Source: Parabacteroides sp. PH5-46 (lineage in GTDB: Bacteria > Bacteroidota > Bacteroidia > Bacteroidales > Tannerellaceae). Taken from it: a stretch of 64,000 nt of DNA. The notes below the pieces were generated by a model. The model saw nothing but the letters and a program-made list of their open reading frames with translations, was not told the DNA's origin and did not search any database. The position numbers and the translations under genes were made by a program. Positions 42,119 through 50,829 of the stretch are shown here, in pieces (the stretch's first letter is position 1; every line of letters starts with the position of its first letter). Location: contig NZ_JARXXA010000002.1 in assembly GCF_029892785.1 (NCBI RefSeq), positions 248,001-312,000 of the forward strand, read 5' to 3'.

Positions 42119-42757
42119 TCACATCTTTATTTCTACCCACCAGTGAGGTATAGGAGTGTCTTTCTTTTCCTGTTCGTGAAGTAGTTTAGCCTTTTCTTTG
42201 TCGCTTTCAAAAGAAGTATAGCTGCCACCCATAAAAGAGGATAGACTTTGCTGAAAATAGGCGTTCAGAAGAATAGCGCGTGGATTGTTGGGGTTTAGCT
42301 TCAATGCCTCAGCATAGGCTGAAACAACGTGGCTTGAATACTTCGGACCATTTGTCTGAGGGTCTACAGACATCAGCGCGTAATACGAGTAACCGCTTAA
42401 GGTGCTGATTTCGGAACGGATTTCAACAGATAAACCTTTCTCCCTCTTTATCTTGTCAAGGTACATCCTGGCTTCTTCTATCAGTTGCTTTTTGGTAGCA
42501 GGATTATCCTCCCTGAAGAAAATATTAATATTGGTATAAGCCAGATAATAAGCAGCCATCCAGTCTGACGGATAATTGATACTGATCCGCTGAAATAAGT
42601 TACGAACCTCCTGCAGTTCTTTAGCCGTGCGTGCAGTATCCAGGCGGGATACGGCTGCTGCCAGTTGTTGTTGCGGGACATCATTCTGGGCGTAAGTGTT
42701 TGTTGATACTAAACTTACTGCCATAATACACACATAAATAAATACAAACTTTTTCAT
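42119..42757 (-). CDS. Exported protein with TPR-like helices
   Basis: A 212-residue secreted protein (signal peptide MKKFVFIYVCIMAVSLVSTNTYA). The remainder is helical with TPR-like units (RLDTARTAKELQEVRNLFQRISINYPSDW, YAEALKLNPNNPRAILLNAYF). Function unknown. It lies 12 bp after the TonB-dependent receptor gene on the same strand and is probably its operon partner; a role in receptor function is inference only. Confidence 0.78.
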   Translation of the reverse strand: MKKFVFIYVCIMAVSLVSTNTYAQNDVPQQQLAAAVSRLDTARTAKELQEVRNLFQRISINYPSDWMAAYYLAYTNINIFFREDNPATKKQLIEEARMYLDKIKREKGLSVEIRSEISTLSGYSYYALMSVDPQTNGPKYSSHVVSAYAEALKLNPNNPRAILLNAYFQQSLSSFMGGSYTSFESDKEKAKLLHEQEKKDTPIPHWWVEIKM

Positions 42758-42769
42758 TTTCTTATTATT

Positions 42770-44881
42770 TTAAAAGTTAGACACATCATAAGCCGTGTTT
42801 CCTCCCAGGGTGATAAATACACCAATGAAGAAGAAGTTTCGGGAAGCATTTGTCATTGCTTCTCCCGAAGAGGTATAATTGAAGATATTTTTCCTTCCCA
42901 GTATATTAGATGCCGAGGCAAAGACGATTAGTTTCTTGTGAGCCAGGAATGTCCAACTTACATCAAGGCTGTTGTAGTAGGGCGTCCGGGCATTCATGAA
43001 TCCTTCCTTTTCCGGATTGTGATAGGGGCGTCCGCTGGCAAAACGGTTGGTTATCCCGATAATACTTTTCATCCCCGGAATATTATATTTAAGAGACAGG
43101 GATGCGTTATGACGGGATGCAAACTGTGGTATATCCTTTACCGGATAATTCCTGTATTTCCTTTCGGAATAGTTTAATGAATAAGACAATCGGTATTCCA
43201 GCCTTTTGATCAGGGTTGCATCATAGAAGAAAGCATCGATCCCCTTGCTGTAACCATCCCCCGAAGCATTCAATACTCCATTTTCAATGCTTGCTAGTTT
43301 GTCGTACTTTTTATAATAGGCTTCGAGGCGATATACCCGTTCGTTCTTTTGATGATAGCCTCCTAAGATGTAATGCCAGCAGTTCTCGGACGCTAACGCC
43401 CTATTCTGTAACATATAATCGTTTTCTGTAAGCTGAGTGTACCGGCCTGCTATAGCAGATAGATAGAAATCGTTCTGTCCGTAATTAAAGGCTAAACGAG
43501 GTGTGTAGTTCCAGTCTTTATTGATCGTTGTATATTCCGCGCGGGATGAGACGGCAACATTAAACTTGTCGGAGAGATAAAAACTACCGGTGGCAAACAG
43601 TGCATGGATGGAATGGTCGATATGCCCGCTCTGGCTAATGGATGTCTCCTTCTCCGAAAACGTGTATCCGGAGCCGAAATAACGGATCATGGACTCCATT
43701 CCTGCCTGTAATTTGAAAAGGTTAGAGAAGCGTTTATTCAGTTTGGTTTTCAAATGGATTTCCCACTCTTTGATGTCGAAGAAATCGTTGGGGATGCTTG
43801 CTCCATTTACTTGCTGCTTGCGGAAAGAGAAAGCTGCTCCGGCAAATAATTTGTACCCATTGCCTAATTCGTTTCTGTAGGTCGTGTTCAGGTAATAATT
43901 ATTCTCTTTCAGGTGAAGAGGTCGATCCTTCAAGCGCTCTTCAAATTGCGTATAATCATAGCCTGCGTATAGTTTGACAAGGCTTCTCTCCGTTGGCTCA
44001 TACCTGAGCTGTGTACCTCCCGAGAACTTCTGGTATGGGCTTATCCAGTCGTACCGGCTGGGAAATATCTTGTAATAAGGACCTAAATTCTGGTAGTCCA
44101 GGTTGAGAGAAGCAGAACCTGTTGAAAAGGCTTTTGTCCCTCCACCACCGAAGCCTACGGATGAAACATTTACACCGTATTTATTTATCGGGCTTTCGTC
44201 CTTCGTGCTGAGAGGCAATACGCTTGATAGTCCTTGCGCGTATTCCGGGTCGTATCCTCCCAAGGAGAACGTCATTCCTTCAAACATAAAGGGTGAATAG
44301 CGTCCGCGCACCGGCTCGTTCTCGCCGCTTGTAGTATAAGGGTTTAACACATGCATATCGTCTATGTATGTTTGTGCTTCGCGGCTTTCCCCTCCTCGTA
44401 TAAAAAGTTTCCCGCTTTCAGCATTTACCTGTGTACCGGGTAATGTGACGATGGAATTGTATAAATCGCCTACAGAGCCTCCGGTAGTTACCAAGTCAAC
44501 GGCATTCATCTTTTTCCATTGGCTGTTACCGTTTAACTGATAGCTGCTGGCTACTATCTCTACTTCATTTAAAGATACATTCGTCTGACGCATCTTGATA
44601 TGAACAGACGATGAAAGCGGTAGTTGCAGTGTCTGGCTATATGTTTCGTATCCCAACATCATCGCAGAAAGTGTAACACTGCCGGATGCGTTTGTCTGAA
44701 AACTAAACTTCCCTTCTTCATCACTACTTGCCCCTTCCAACGTCTCTTTAATAAATACATTAGCATAGGCTAAGGGGAGGGAAGATTCATCAGTGACAAT
44801 CCCCTGAATCGTACATTGCGCCGATACCTGTTTTGCTATCCCGATAAACAGAAAAAAGAAGAAAATAAAATAGTGTCTCAT
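42770..44881 (-). CDS. TonB-dependent outer-membrane receptor
   Basis: A 703-residue outer-membrane transporter: signal peptide ending VSAQ, a CarboxypepD_reg-like domain (about 22-105, IQGIVTDESSLPLAYANVFI...GYETYSQTLQL), a plug domain (about 115-220, GGSVGDLYNSIVTLPGTQV, LFIRGGESREAQTYIDDMHV) and a 22-strand-type barrel. It is shorter than SusC proteins (about 1000 residues) and has no SusD partner, so it belongs to the smaller nutrient-receptor class; the substrate is unknown. It is preceded on the same strand by a LytTR regulator and followed by a TPR protein. A -7-like box lies at 44907-44914. Confidence 0.9.
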   Translation of the reverse strand: MRHYFIFFFFLFIGIAKQVSAQCTIQGIVTDESSLPLAYANVFIKETLEGASSDEEGKFSFQTNASGSVTLSAMMLGYETYSQTLQLPLSSSVHIKMRQTNVSLNEVEIVASSYQLNGNSQWKKMNAVDLVTTGGSVGDLYNSIVTLPGTQVNAESGKLFIRGGESREAQTYIDDMHVLNPYTTSGENEPVRGRYSPFMFEGMTFSLGGYDPEYAQGLSSVLPLSTKDESPINKYGVNVSSVGFGGGGTKAFSTGSASLNLDYQNLGPYYKIFPSRYDWISPYQKFSGGTQLRYEPTERSLVKLYAGYDYTQFEERLKDRPLHLKENNYYLNTTYRNELGNGYKLFAGAAFSFRKQQVNGASIPNDFFDIKEWEIHLKTKLNKRFSNLFKLQAGMESMIRYFGSGYTFSEKETSISQSGHIDHSIHALFATGSFYLSDKFNVAVSSRAEYTTINKDWNYTPRLAFNYGQNDFYLSAIAGRYTQLTENDYMLQNRALASENCWHYILGGYHQKNERVYRLEAYYKKYDKLASIENGVLNASGDGYSKGIDAFFYDATLIKRLEYRLSYSLNYSERKYRNYPVKDIPQFASRHNASLSLKYNIPGMKSIIGITNRFASGRPYHNPEKEGFMNARTPYYNSLDVSWTFLAHKKLIVFASASNILGRKNIFNYTSSGEAMTNASRNFFFIGVFITLGGNTAYDVSNF

Positions 44882-44906
44882 AACAGCAAAAAATAATTGT
44901 TTGCTG

Positions 44907-44914
44907 CAAATGTA
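44907..44914 (-). promoter_or_regulatory. Candidate -7 box for the TonB-dependent receptor gene
   Basis: TACATTTG on the minus strand matches TAnnTTTG exactly, 25 bp before the receptor start. No -33 TTG at the usual spacing. Confidence 0.45.
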
Positions 44915-44956
44915 AAGGTCTCAAACCACCCCATAAAATAAGTGGGATAAACAGAG

Positions 44957-45002
44957 AAGCTATGTGACAAATGACGATGAAAACGCCATCTGTCACAGCT
45001 TT
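44957..45002. other. Hairpin between LytTR regulator and receptor genes
   Basis: AAGC-TA-TGTGACA (44957-44969) pairs with TGTCACA-GCTT (44991-45002) with a two-base bulge, and GATG/CATC inside can pair further. No T run follows on the minus strand, so it is not a convincing terminator. It could be a regulatory site or attenuating structure between the two genes. Confidence 0.4.
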
Positions 45003-45016
45003 TGTGATGAATGACG

Positions 45017-45889
45017 TTATATCTTTTCCCGGATTTCTTTTGCGTAGGCGCGGGAGACGGGGACTTCTTCTGTGGGGTAGTCAAATAGGAGGCGATAGCC
45101 TTGTGAGTTTCCTTTTACCGATGAAATGTGGTTGGTGTTGACCAGGAAGGCGCGATGGCATCGGATGATGAAAGGGGTAGCGCTTAGTTGATTTTCGATC
45201 TGTTTGATGGTAGCTCGCAGAAGTTTTTGTTTAACCGTTTCATTTTCTATATAGTTTACTTTGACGTAATTGCCGAATGCTTCGAGGTAGATAAGTTGTT
45301 CGGGATGTAGTTCTATGGAGTCCTTCGTGTTGCCGGAAAGTGTGATTAGTTCTGAAGTGTATGTCTTCTGCTGAGGGATAATCTTTCCGGATAGCTTTTG
45401 GTTTAACTCCTGTACTTCCTGTAAGTTCTGTGACAAGGAGCGGTTATACTGTATAAATGTAATGATAGTCTGTGGTATGAGGGCAACAAAGAATGTGAAC
45501 ATAAGATAGAGCAGGCCCATTCTTAAGATATTTCCCCAGGTGAAAGATATACTACTATCAACAACCAACAAGAAATAGATCGTATTCCCCAGGCCGATGA
45601 CTAATACAATGATAAACATGTTCAGTATACTCTTTCCGATCGTCCAGTTGTCGGAATAAAATCGTTTGAATATCAAAGGAAAGAGATATACGATAATAGA
45701 AGTTCCTATAGCTGTAACCAATGTGAATCCCAACAAGTAGATATAGTTCTTTTCAAGGAGGCGATCCATACCAAAAGGCTGGAATATACCCAAAACAAAG
45801 AAAACAAGTAGAGAGGCAATTAATACTACCTGCCAACGATTATTAACGAGTGGGAGAGGTTGATTCAGCAATCGGGTCAGTTTATTCAT
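45017..45889 (-). CDS. Membrane-bound LytTR-family regulator
   Basis: A 290-residue protein with four predicted membrane helices (about residues 20-40, 48-74, 87-110, 120-146) and a C-terminal LytTR DNA-binding domain (about 190-290: DSIELHPEQLIYLEAFGNYVKV, PFIIRCHRAFLVNTNHISSVKG, EVPVSRAYAKEIREKI). There is no receiver domain and no kinase, so it may sense a signal through its membrane part and act directly on DNA (inference). It follows the DegT aminotransferase gene by 10 bp and precedes the TonB-dependent receptor, its most likely target by position. Confidence 0.88.
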   Translation of the reverse strand: MNKLTRLLNQPLPLVNNRWQVVLIASLLVFFVLGIFQPFGMDRLLEKNYIYLLGFTLVTAIGTSIIVYLFPLIFKRFYSDNWTIGKSILNMFIIVLVIGLGNTIYFLLVVDSSISFTWGNILRMGLLYLMFTFFVALIPQTIITFIQYNRSLSQNLQEVQELNQKLSGKIIPQQKTYTSELITLSGNTKDSIELHPEQLIYLEAFGNYVKVNYIENETVKQKLLRATIKQIENQLSATPFIIRCHRAFLVNTNHISSVKGNSQGYRLLFDYPTEEVPVSRAYAKEIREKI

Positions 45890-45899
45890 TCTATTTGAT

Positions 45900-47054
45900 C
45901 TACCTGAAAAATTTTATTACCTGTTCAATGATATACTCCTGTATGTATTCTCTCATTTCAGTGTGAATGGGCAACGAGAGGACTGTCTCGGTCAATCCAT
46001 TGGCATTTCTCAGGTCTCCGGCTTTGCGGGCGTATACCCGGAAGGCTTCCTGCTTGTCTAATGAGATAGGGTAGTATACCATTGTCGGGATTCCTTTTTG
46101 CTTCAGAAAGGCTTGCAAGGCGTCTCGTTTCCCGTTCTTTACTTTGATTGTGTACTGGTGATACACATGCGTAGTATAGGCTGGCTTGTAAGGTGTAATA
46201 ATGTCGGGCAGACGATTGAAGGCCTCGTTGTAGCGCTCGGCAACGGCTATGCGGCTTTGTGTAAACTCATTCAGGTATTTGAGCTTTACATCCAATATGG
46301 CAGCTTGTAGTGTGTCCAGTCTGGAGTTACATCCTACCAGTTTGTGTTGGTATTTCTTTTCCTGCCCATGATTGGCTATGCTGCGGAGGTGTTCTGCCAA
46401 TGATTCATGCCTCGTTATTATGGCTCCTCCGTCGCCGTAGCAAGCCAGCGGCTTCGAAGGGAAAAAAGAGGTGGTCCCTATGTGTCCGATTGTTCCGGCC
46501 TTTTCTGTTTTTCCCGATGAAAAGGTATAAGAAGCTCCTATCGACTGAGCATTATCTTCAATGATATAAAGATTATACTTATCGGCAATACGTAAAATCG
46601 CTTCCATGTCGCATATTTGTCCGAAAAGATGTACGGGGATAATCGCCCGGGTTTGCCGTGAAATGGCATGCTCTATGCGACTTACGTCTATATTAAAGGT
46701 GTCTGCATCTACGTCAACTAAAACAGGCTTCAAGCCTAGCATAGCTACCGTTTCAGCTGCCGCTACATACGTAAAAGCCGGAACGATAACTTCGTCTCCG
46801 GGCTGAAAGTTGAGGCTCATTAATGCGATTTGAATGGCATCTGTTCCGTTGCCACAAGGAATAACATGAGGTACTTCCAGATAATCGGCAAGGTGGGTGG
46901 CGAAGCTTTGTACCTGAGGACCATTGATGAACTGTGCTTCGGCTAATACTTTTTGAATGCCCGCGTCTATTTCCTGCTTCAAACGGAGATATTGCGTCTG
47001 CAAATCAACCATCTGAATTTTATCGTCAAAAGTTATTTCCATTTGCCTGTTCAT
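45900..47054 (-). CDS. DegT/DnrJ/EryC1/StrS-family PLP aminotransferase
   Basis: A 384-residue PLP enzyme of the sugar aminotransferase family. Visible: IPCGNGTDAIQIALMSL (cofactor phosphate site), EVIVPAFTYVAAAETVAMLG, VDVDADTFNID, IPVHLFGQICDM, IIEDNAQSIGAS, and TSFFPSKPLACYGDGGAI with the lysine that binds PLP. Members transfer amino groups to keto-sugars for surface polysaccharides. No other sugar nucleotide genes are adjacent, so the product is unknown. An inner ATG five codons on (MEITFDDKIQ) is also possible. LytTR gene follows after 10 bp. Confidence 0.9.
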   Translation of the reverse strand: MNRQMEITFDDKIQMVDLQTQYLRLKQEIDAGIQKVLAEAQFINGPQVQSFATHLADYLEVPHVIPCGNGTDAIQIALMSLNFQPGDEVIVPAFTYVAAAETVAMLGLKPVLVDVDADTFNIDVSRIEHAISRQTRAIIPVHLFGQICDMEAILRIADKYNLYIIEDNAQSIGASYTFSSGKTEKAGTIGHIGTTSFFPSKPLACYGDGGAIITRHESLAEHLRSIANHGQEKKYQHKLVGCNSRLDTLQAAILDVKLKYLNEFTQSRIAVAERYNEAFNRLPDIITPYKPAYTTHVYHQYTIKVKNGKRDALQAFLKQKGIPTMVYYPISLDKQEAFRVYARKAGDLRNANGLTETVLSLPIHTEMREYIQEYIIEQVIKFFR

Positions 47055-47102
47055 GCTGTATTGCTTTTAACGGCTCATAGTGAGATATGTAGATACTGCA
47101 TA

Positions 47103-47110
47103 CAAAAATA
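47103..47110 (-). promoter_or_regulatory. Candidate -7 box for the DegT gene
   Basis: TATTTTTG on the minus strand, 49 bp before the start; exact TAnnTTTG match without a clear -33 element. Confidence 0.35.
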
Positions 47111-47133
47111 TGGATATTTTCGGAATATTAAAG

Positions 47134-47170
47134 AAAAAAGGCTTTTCGTATTACAAAAAGCCTCTTTTTT
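47134..47170 (-). terminator. Rho-independent terminator after metG
   Basis: AAAAAAGGCTTTT pairs with AAAAGCCTCTTTTTT across a short loop; on the minus strand it ends in a T run. Located 7 bp past the metG stop at 47177. Confidence 0.85.
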
Positions 47171-47176
47171 ATAAAT

Positions 47177-49216
47177 TTATTTTACTTCACTGCCCGGTTT
47201 AACTGTTTTTTCCGGCATGATGACTGCTAGTTTGCCATCGGCGTCTTCTGCGGAAAGAATCATTCCTTCGGAGGTGACTCCTCTTAGCTTGCGCGGCGCC
47301 AGATTGGCAATGAAGCAGACCTGCTTGCCTACCAAGTCTTCCGGCTGATAGAACGAAGCGATACCTGATATAATAGTGCGCTGTTGCAAACCGTCATCTA
47401 TCCGGAATTGCAATAGTTTGTCGGCTTTCGGCACTTTGGTACATTCCAATACCGTACCTACGCGGATGTCCAACTTGGTGAAATCGTCGAATTCAACGGT
47501 TTCGCGGATGGGTTTAGCTGTGTAATTGGCTTCTTCGTTCGCTTTCTTTGTGTCAAGCAACTTCTGCACTTGTGCTTCGATCACTTCATCTTCAATTTTC
47601 TCAAACAACAACTCAGCTTCTTTGAATTGATGTCCTGCTGCTAACAGGTCAGTCGATCCCAGCCGATCCCATCCCAAAGGTTCTACGTTCAGCATCTCGT
47701 TTAGTTTCTTCATGCTGAAAGGAAGGAAAGGTTCAAAGGCAATCGCCAGGTTTGCTGTGATCTGTAATGATATGTTCATAATCGTAGCTACCCGATCCAT
47801 ATCTGTTTTTGCTAGCTTCCAAGGCTCTGTATCTGCCAGGTATTTGTTACCGATCCGGGCCAGATTCATGGCTTCTTTCTGTGCTTCGCGGAAATGATAG
47901 GTGTCTAATAGCCTTTCAACGTCTGCTTTTACGTCTGCAAATTCCTTTAAGGTATCCCGGTCGTAATCTGTCAGTTCTGCTATGGCAGGCACTTTTCCGT
48001 CGAAGTATTTCCAGGTGAGAACCAATGCGCGGTTTACGAAGTTACCGAGAATGGCTACCAGCTCATTGTTGTTTCTTGCCTGAAAGTCTTTCCAGGTGAA
48101 ATCGTTATCTTTTGTTTCCGGAGCATTGGCCGTTAATACATAGCGCAACACATCCTGCTTACCCGGCATATCTTCCAGGTATTCATGCAGCCATACCGCC
48201 CAGTTTCTGGAGGTAGATATCTTGTCGCCTTCCAGATTCAGGAACTCATTAGCCGGTACATTCTCCGGCAGATTATAGCTACCGTCTGCTTTCAGCATGG
48301 CGGGGAATACGATGCAATGGAATACGATATTGTCTTTTCCGATAAAGTGAACCATCTTCGTTTCCGGGTCTTTCCACCAGGTTTCCCAGTCGTTGGGACG
48401 TAATTCTTTGGTATTGGAAATGTAGCCAATCGGTGCGTCAAACCATACATACAGCACTTTACCTTCGGCTCCTTCTACGGGAACGGGAATCCCCCAGTCC
48501 AGGTCGCGGCTTACGGCACGTGGTTGAAGCCCCATATCCAACCAGCTTTTACATTGCCCGTAAACATTGGTTTTCCATTCTTTGTGGTCTTCCAATATCC
48601 ATTGGCGCAGAGAAGGTTCCCATTTATCCAGTGGCAGATACCAATGTTTGGTTTCTCGCATCACGGGAATACTTCCGCTGATTGTTGATTTGGGATTAAT
48701 CAGGTCTGTCGGGTTTAATGAGGTACCACACGACTCGCATTGGTCGCCATAAGCATTCTCGTTGCTGCAATGCGGACATTTGCCTGTTATATAGCGGTCG
48801 GCCAGGAATTGCTTGGCCTCTTGGTCATAATATTGTTCCGATGTTTTTTCGATAAATTCGCCTTTGTCAAACAGGATGCGGAAAAACTCCGAAGCAGTAT
48901 CGTAATGCGTCTTGGAAGTGGTGCGAGAGTAAATATCAAAAGTGATACCGAAGTCTTCAAACGATTTCTTTATGATGTAATGATACCGATCCACAATGTC
49001 CTGCGGTGTAACGCCTTCCTTCTTTGCCCGGATAGTGATAGGTACTCCGTGCTCGTCCGAGCCTCCGATCATTAAAACTTCTTCCCCCTTAAGGCGAAGG
49101 TAACGGGCATAAATATCAGCAGGTACATACACTCCGGCTAAGTGCCCAATATGTACGGGCCCATTAGCATAAGGCAATGCAGTAGTAATCAGCGTTCTTT
49201 TGAATTGTTTTTCCAT
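47177..49216 (-). CDS. metG: Methionine--tRNA ligase
   Basis: Charges initiator and elongator tRNA-Met. 679 residues, the long form. HIGH motif in [21 protein letters not shown], zinc-binding [44 protein letters not shown], and the KMSKS-like [10 protein letters not shown]. After the anticodon-binding helices there is a C-terminal tRNA-binding domain (about 575-679, [26 protein letters not shown]). All hallmarks present. A -7 box lies at 49240-49247. Confidence 0.97.
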   Translation of the reverse strand: MEKQFKRTLITTALPYANGPVHIGHLAGVYVPADIYARYLRLKGEEVLMIGGSDEHGVPITIRAKKEGVTPQDIVDRYHYIIKKSFEDFGITFDIYSRTTSKTHYDTASEFFRILFDKGEFIEKTSEQYYDQEAKQFLADRYITGKCPHCSNENAYGDQCESCGTSLNPTDLINPKSTISGSIPVMRETKHWYLPLDKWEPSLRQWILEDHKEWKTNVYGQCKSWLDMGLQPRAVSRDLDWGIPVPVEGAEGKVLYVWFDAPIGYISNTKELRPNDWETWWKDPETKMVHFIGKDNIVFHCIVFPAMLKADGSYNLPENVPANEFLNLEGDKISTSRNWAVWLHEYLEDMPGKQDVLRYVLTANAPETKDNDFTWKDFQARNNNELVAILGNFVNRALVLTWKYFDGKVPAIAELTDYDRDTLKEFADVKADVERLLDTYHFREAQKEAMNLARIGNKYLADTEPWKLAKTDMDRVATIMNISLQITANLAIAFEPFLPFSMKKLNEMLNVEPLGWDRLGSTDLLAAGHQFKEAELLFEKIEDEVIEAQVQKLLDTKKANEEANYTAKPIRETVEFDDFTKLDIRVGTVLECTKVPKADKLLQFRIDDGLQQRTIISGIASFYQPEDLVGKQVCFIANLAPRKLRGVTSEGMILSAEDADGKLAVIMPEKTVKPGSEVK

Positions 49217-49239
49217 TCCTTTGTTCTTAATATAGAATA

Positions 49240-49247
49240 CAAAGGTA
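49240..49247 (-). promoter_or_regulatory. Candidate -7 box for metG
   Basis: TACCTTTG on the minus strand, exact consensus, 24 bp before the metG ATG; -33 element unclear. Confidence 0.5.
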
Positions 49248-49315
49248 CGGAATATAGTTGAAAAATATATTTGTTAATTCCTTTTTTAGAAGTGACAATA
49301 AAAATAGTAAAACAG

Positions 49316-49345
49316 TTGTCGTCTTACCAATAATTGGTAACTTTG
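49316..49345 (+). promoter_or_regulatory. Promoter and operator of the toxin-antitoxin pair
   Basis: TTG (49316-49318), exactly 19 nt, TAACTTTG (49338-49345). Between the two elements lies a perfect 17-bp palindrome TTACCAATAATTGGTAA (49324-49340), overlapping the -7 box by three bases. This is the classic position for an autoregulatory operator bound by a ribbon-helix-helix antitoxin. Confidence 0.8.
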
Positions 49346-49351
49346 TAAAAA

Positions 49352-49609
49352 ATGAGAGCAATGAGAAAAAATACATCGGTAGCATTAGGCAACTACTTTG
49401 AGGACTTTGTGGAGAGCCGGATTTCACAAGGCCGCTACAAGAATGCCAGCGAAGTTATTCGTGCTGGATTAAGATTGCTGGAAGAGGAAGAGAACCGGAC
49501 AATGGCATTAAGAACTGCCATTCAAGAGGGAATAGATAGCGGAACCGCCATAGGTTTCGACCCTAAAAAGCATTTGCAATCTTTAAAAGCGCAAAGGCGG
49601 AATGGCTAA
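49352..49609 (+). CDS. ParD-like antitoxin (ribbon-helix-helix)
   Basis: An 85-residue type II antitoxin: an N-terminal ribbon-helix-helix (MRKNTSVALGNYFEDFVES, RISQGRYKNASEVIRAGLRLLEEEE) followed by a flexible toxin-binding tail. Antitoxins of this kind also repress their own promoter, and a 17-bp palindrome sits in it. Two in-frame ATGs, 49352 and 49361; the promoter predicts transcription starting within a few bases of 49352, so translation is either leaderless from 49352 or uses 49361 with a very short leader. The stop overlaps the toxin start by 8 bp, coupling the pair. Confidence 0.9.
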   Translation: MRAMRKNTSVALGNYFEDFVESRISQGRYKNASEVIRAGLRLLEEEENRTMALRTAIQEGIDSGTAIGFDPKKHLQSLKAQRRNG

Positions 49610-49901
49610 ATACCGGTTTACCAATAAGGCGGTAGAGGATTTATCTAACATCTGGAATTACACGGTGAAAACCTGGTCGGAAAGGCAAGCAGACTTGTAT
49701 TATCGAATGCTGATTGAACTCTGCCGGGATATTGCCGATAACCCGGCCTTGGGCAAGAACTATGAAGAAATATCGGAAAGCTTATACGGCTTTATAGCTA
49801 ACAAACACATTATATTTTATCGGGTGATTTCGCAGGATGAAGTCGAGATCGTGAGGATTCTACACGGCAGTATGGATTTGAAGAGCCGTATCGGAGAATA
49901 A
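49602..49901 (+). CDS. RelE/ParE-superfamily toxin
   Basis: A 99-residue toxin of the RelE/ParE fold: KYRFTNKAVEDLSNIWNYTVKTWSERQADLYYRML at the start (helical hairpin) and the beta-sheet end with FIANKHIIFYRVISQDEVEIVRILHGSMDL. The pattern is nearer ParE, whose members act on DNA gyrase, than to RelE ribonucleases, but I would not insist. Overlaps the ParD-like antitoxin gene by 8 bp. Confidence 0.9.
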   Translation: MAKYRFTNKAVEDLSNIWNYTVKTWSERQADLYYRMLIELCRDIADNPALGKNYEEISESLYGFIANKHIIFYRVISQDEVEIVRILHGSMDLKSRIGE

Positions 49902-49926
49902 ACGCCAGACGAAAAAACCCAGAAGC

Positions 49927-50637
49927 TTACAGCATCTTATATTCTTTCAACTCTTTGCGGAGGGCGAGGGCTTGGTTCTTGGTGACTATATCCATGAGTA
50001 ACCAGAAGCGGTCGCTGTGGTTCATTTCTTTGGTGTGGCAGAGTTCGTGGAGTAGTACGTAGTCGATGAGTTTGTCGGGTAGGAGCATGAGGGAAAGAGA
50101 GAGGTTGATGTTTTTGCGGCTACTGCAGCTTCCCCAGCGGCTTTTGCTGTTGTTGATCCGCACGCCTGAGTAACTGAAATTATGCTGTTGAGCCAATATC
50201 ATCAGACGTTTGGGGAGTATTCTTTTAGCCTCGTGGCGGAGCGCTTGCTCTACGAACTTTTTCAGGAGGTCTTGTACCTGTTCATCGTCAAAGTTTGTTT
50301 CGTTGGGGCAGGCTATGTACAGGATTCCTTCTTTTAGGTTCATGTAGAAGTTAGTCCTTTCCGTGCGGAAAATATGCAGCTTAAAAGTATTGGTTTGCAA
50401 CTCTGTCGTATCGCTTAATATGTTTCTTTTGACAGGATGTTGCTGTAGGGCCAGAATTAGTTTCTGGCGGTTGTTTTTTATAAAGGCGATCATGGAATCT
50501 AACGTTCCGCCCGGAGGTATCGTGCCTGTGATAGCTCCGTTCTTTATCCTCAGAGAATACCGTTTAGCCCGAGGGTTTATTTTAATGATTATTGCGCCTA
50601 ATACCTCATCTTGTATTATTTCCTGCTTGCCAGCCAT
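49927..50637 (-). CDS. YgjP/SprT-like metalloprotease (M48-type, DUF45)
   Basis: A 236-residue protein with the zinc motif LLHELCHTKEMNHSDRFWLLMD (HExxH plus a distal His), and VRINNSKSRWGSCSSRKNINLSL just before it, the signature of the DUF45/YgjP family. No signal peptide, so cytoplasmic. The physiological substrate is not established. It is monocistronic and divergent from msrA across a 192-bp gap with a palindrome array. Confidence 0.88.
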   Translation of the reverse strand: MAGKQEIIQDEVLGAIIIKINPRAKRYSLRIKNGAITGTIPPGGTLDSMIAFIKNNRQKLILALQQHPVKRNILSDTTELQTNTFKLHIFRTERTNFYMNLKEGILYIACPNETNFDDEQVQDLLKKFVEQALRHEAKRILPKRLMILAQQHNFSYSGVRINNSKSRWGSCSSRKNINLSLSLMLLPDKLIDYVLLHELCHTKEMNHSDRFWLLMDIVTKNQALALRKELKEYKML

Positions 50638-50659
50638 ATGACAAAAGTATGAAAAAGAA

Positions 50660-50754
50660 CAAAAGTTTCATCCCGATGAGAATTTTTTCTCACCCGCATG
50701 AGAACTTTTTCTCATCCATGTGAGAATTTTTTCTCATCGGGATGAAATTTTTGT
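50660..50754. repeat. Array of four palindromes with 22-nt period
   Basis: Units: CATCCCGATG (50669-50678), CTCACCCGCATGAG (50689-50702), CTCATCCATGTGAG (50711-50724) and CATCGGGATG (50735-50744). Centres at 50673.5, 50695.5, 50717.5 and 50739.5: exactly 22 nt apart. Units 1 and 4 are reverse complements, with matching flanks (AACAAAA at one end, TTTTGTT at the other), so the array is a long imperfect dyad centred at 50706.5. It fills the gap between divergent metalloprotease and msrA genes. Confidence 0.9.
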
Positions 50755-50794
50755 TCGACGGGATAAATAATGAGCGGAATATGCAGAGTTTTTA

Positions 50795-50802
50795 TAACTT
50801 TG
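50795..50802 (+). promoter_or_regulatory. Candidate -7 box for msrA
   Basis: TAACTTTG, exact consensus, 27 bp before the msrA ATG. It lies 41 bp after the palindrome array. Confidence 0.5.
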
Positions 50803-50829
50803 TTTGTTGATTTTTAAAGGTAATCAATT

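Noticed and set aside
42770-44881. SusC-type receptor
   Set aside because: It is about 300 residues too short and lacks a SusD partner, so it is called a general TonB-dependent receptor.
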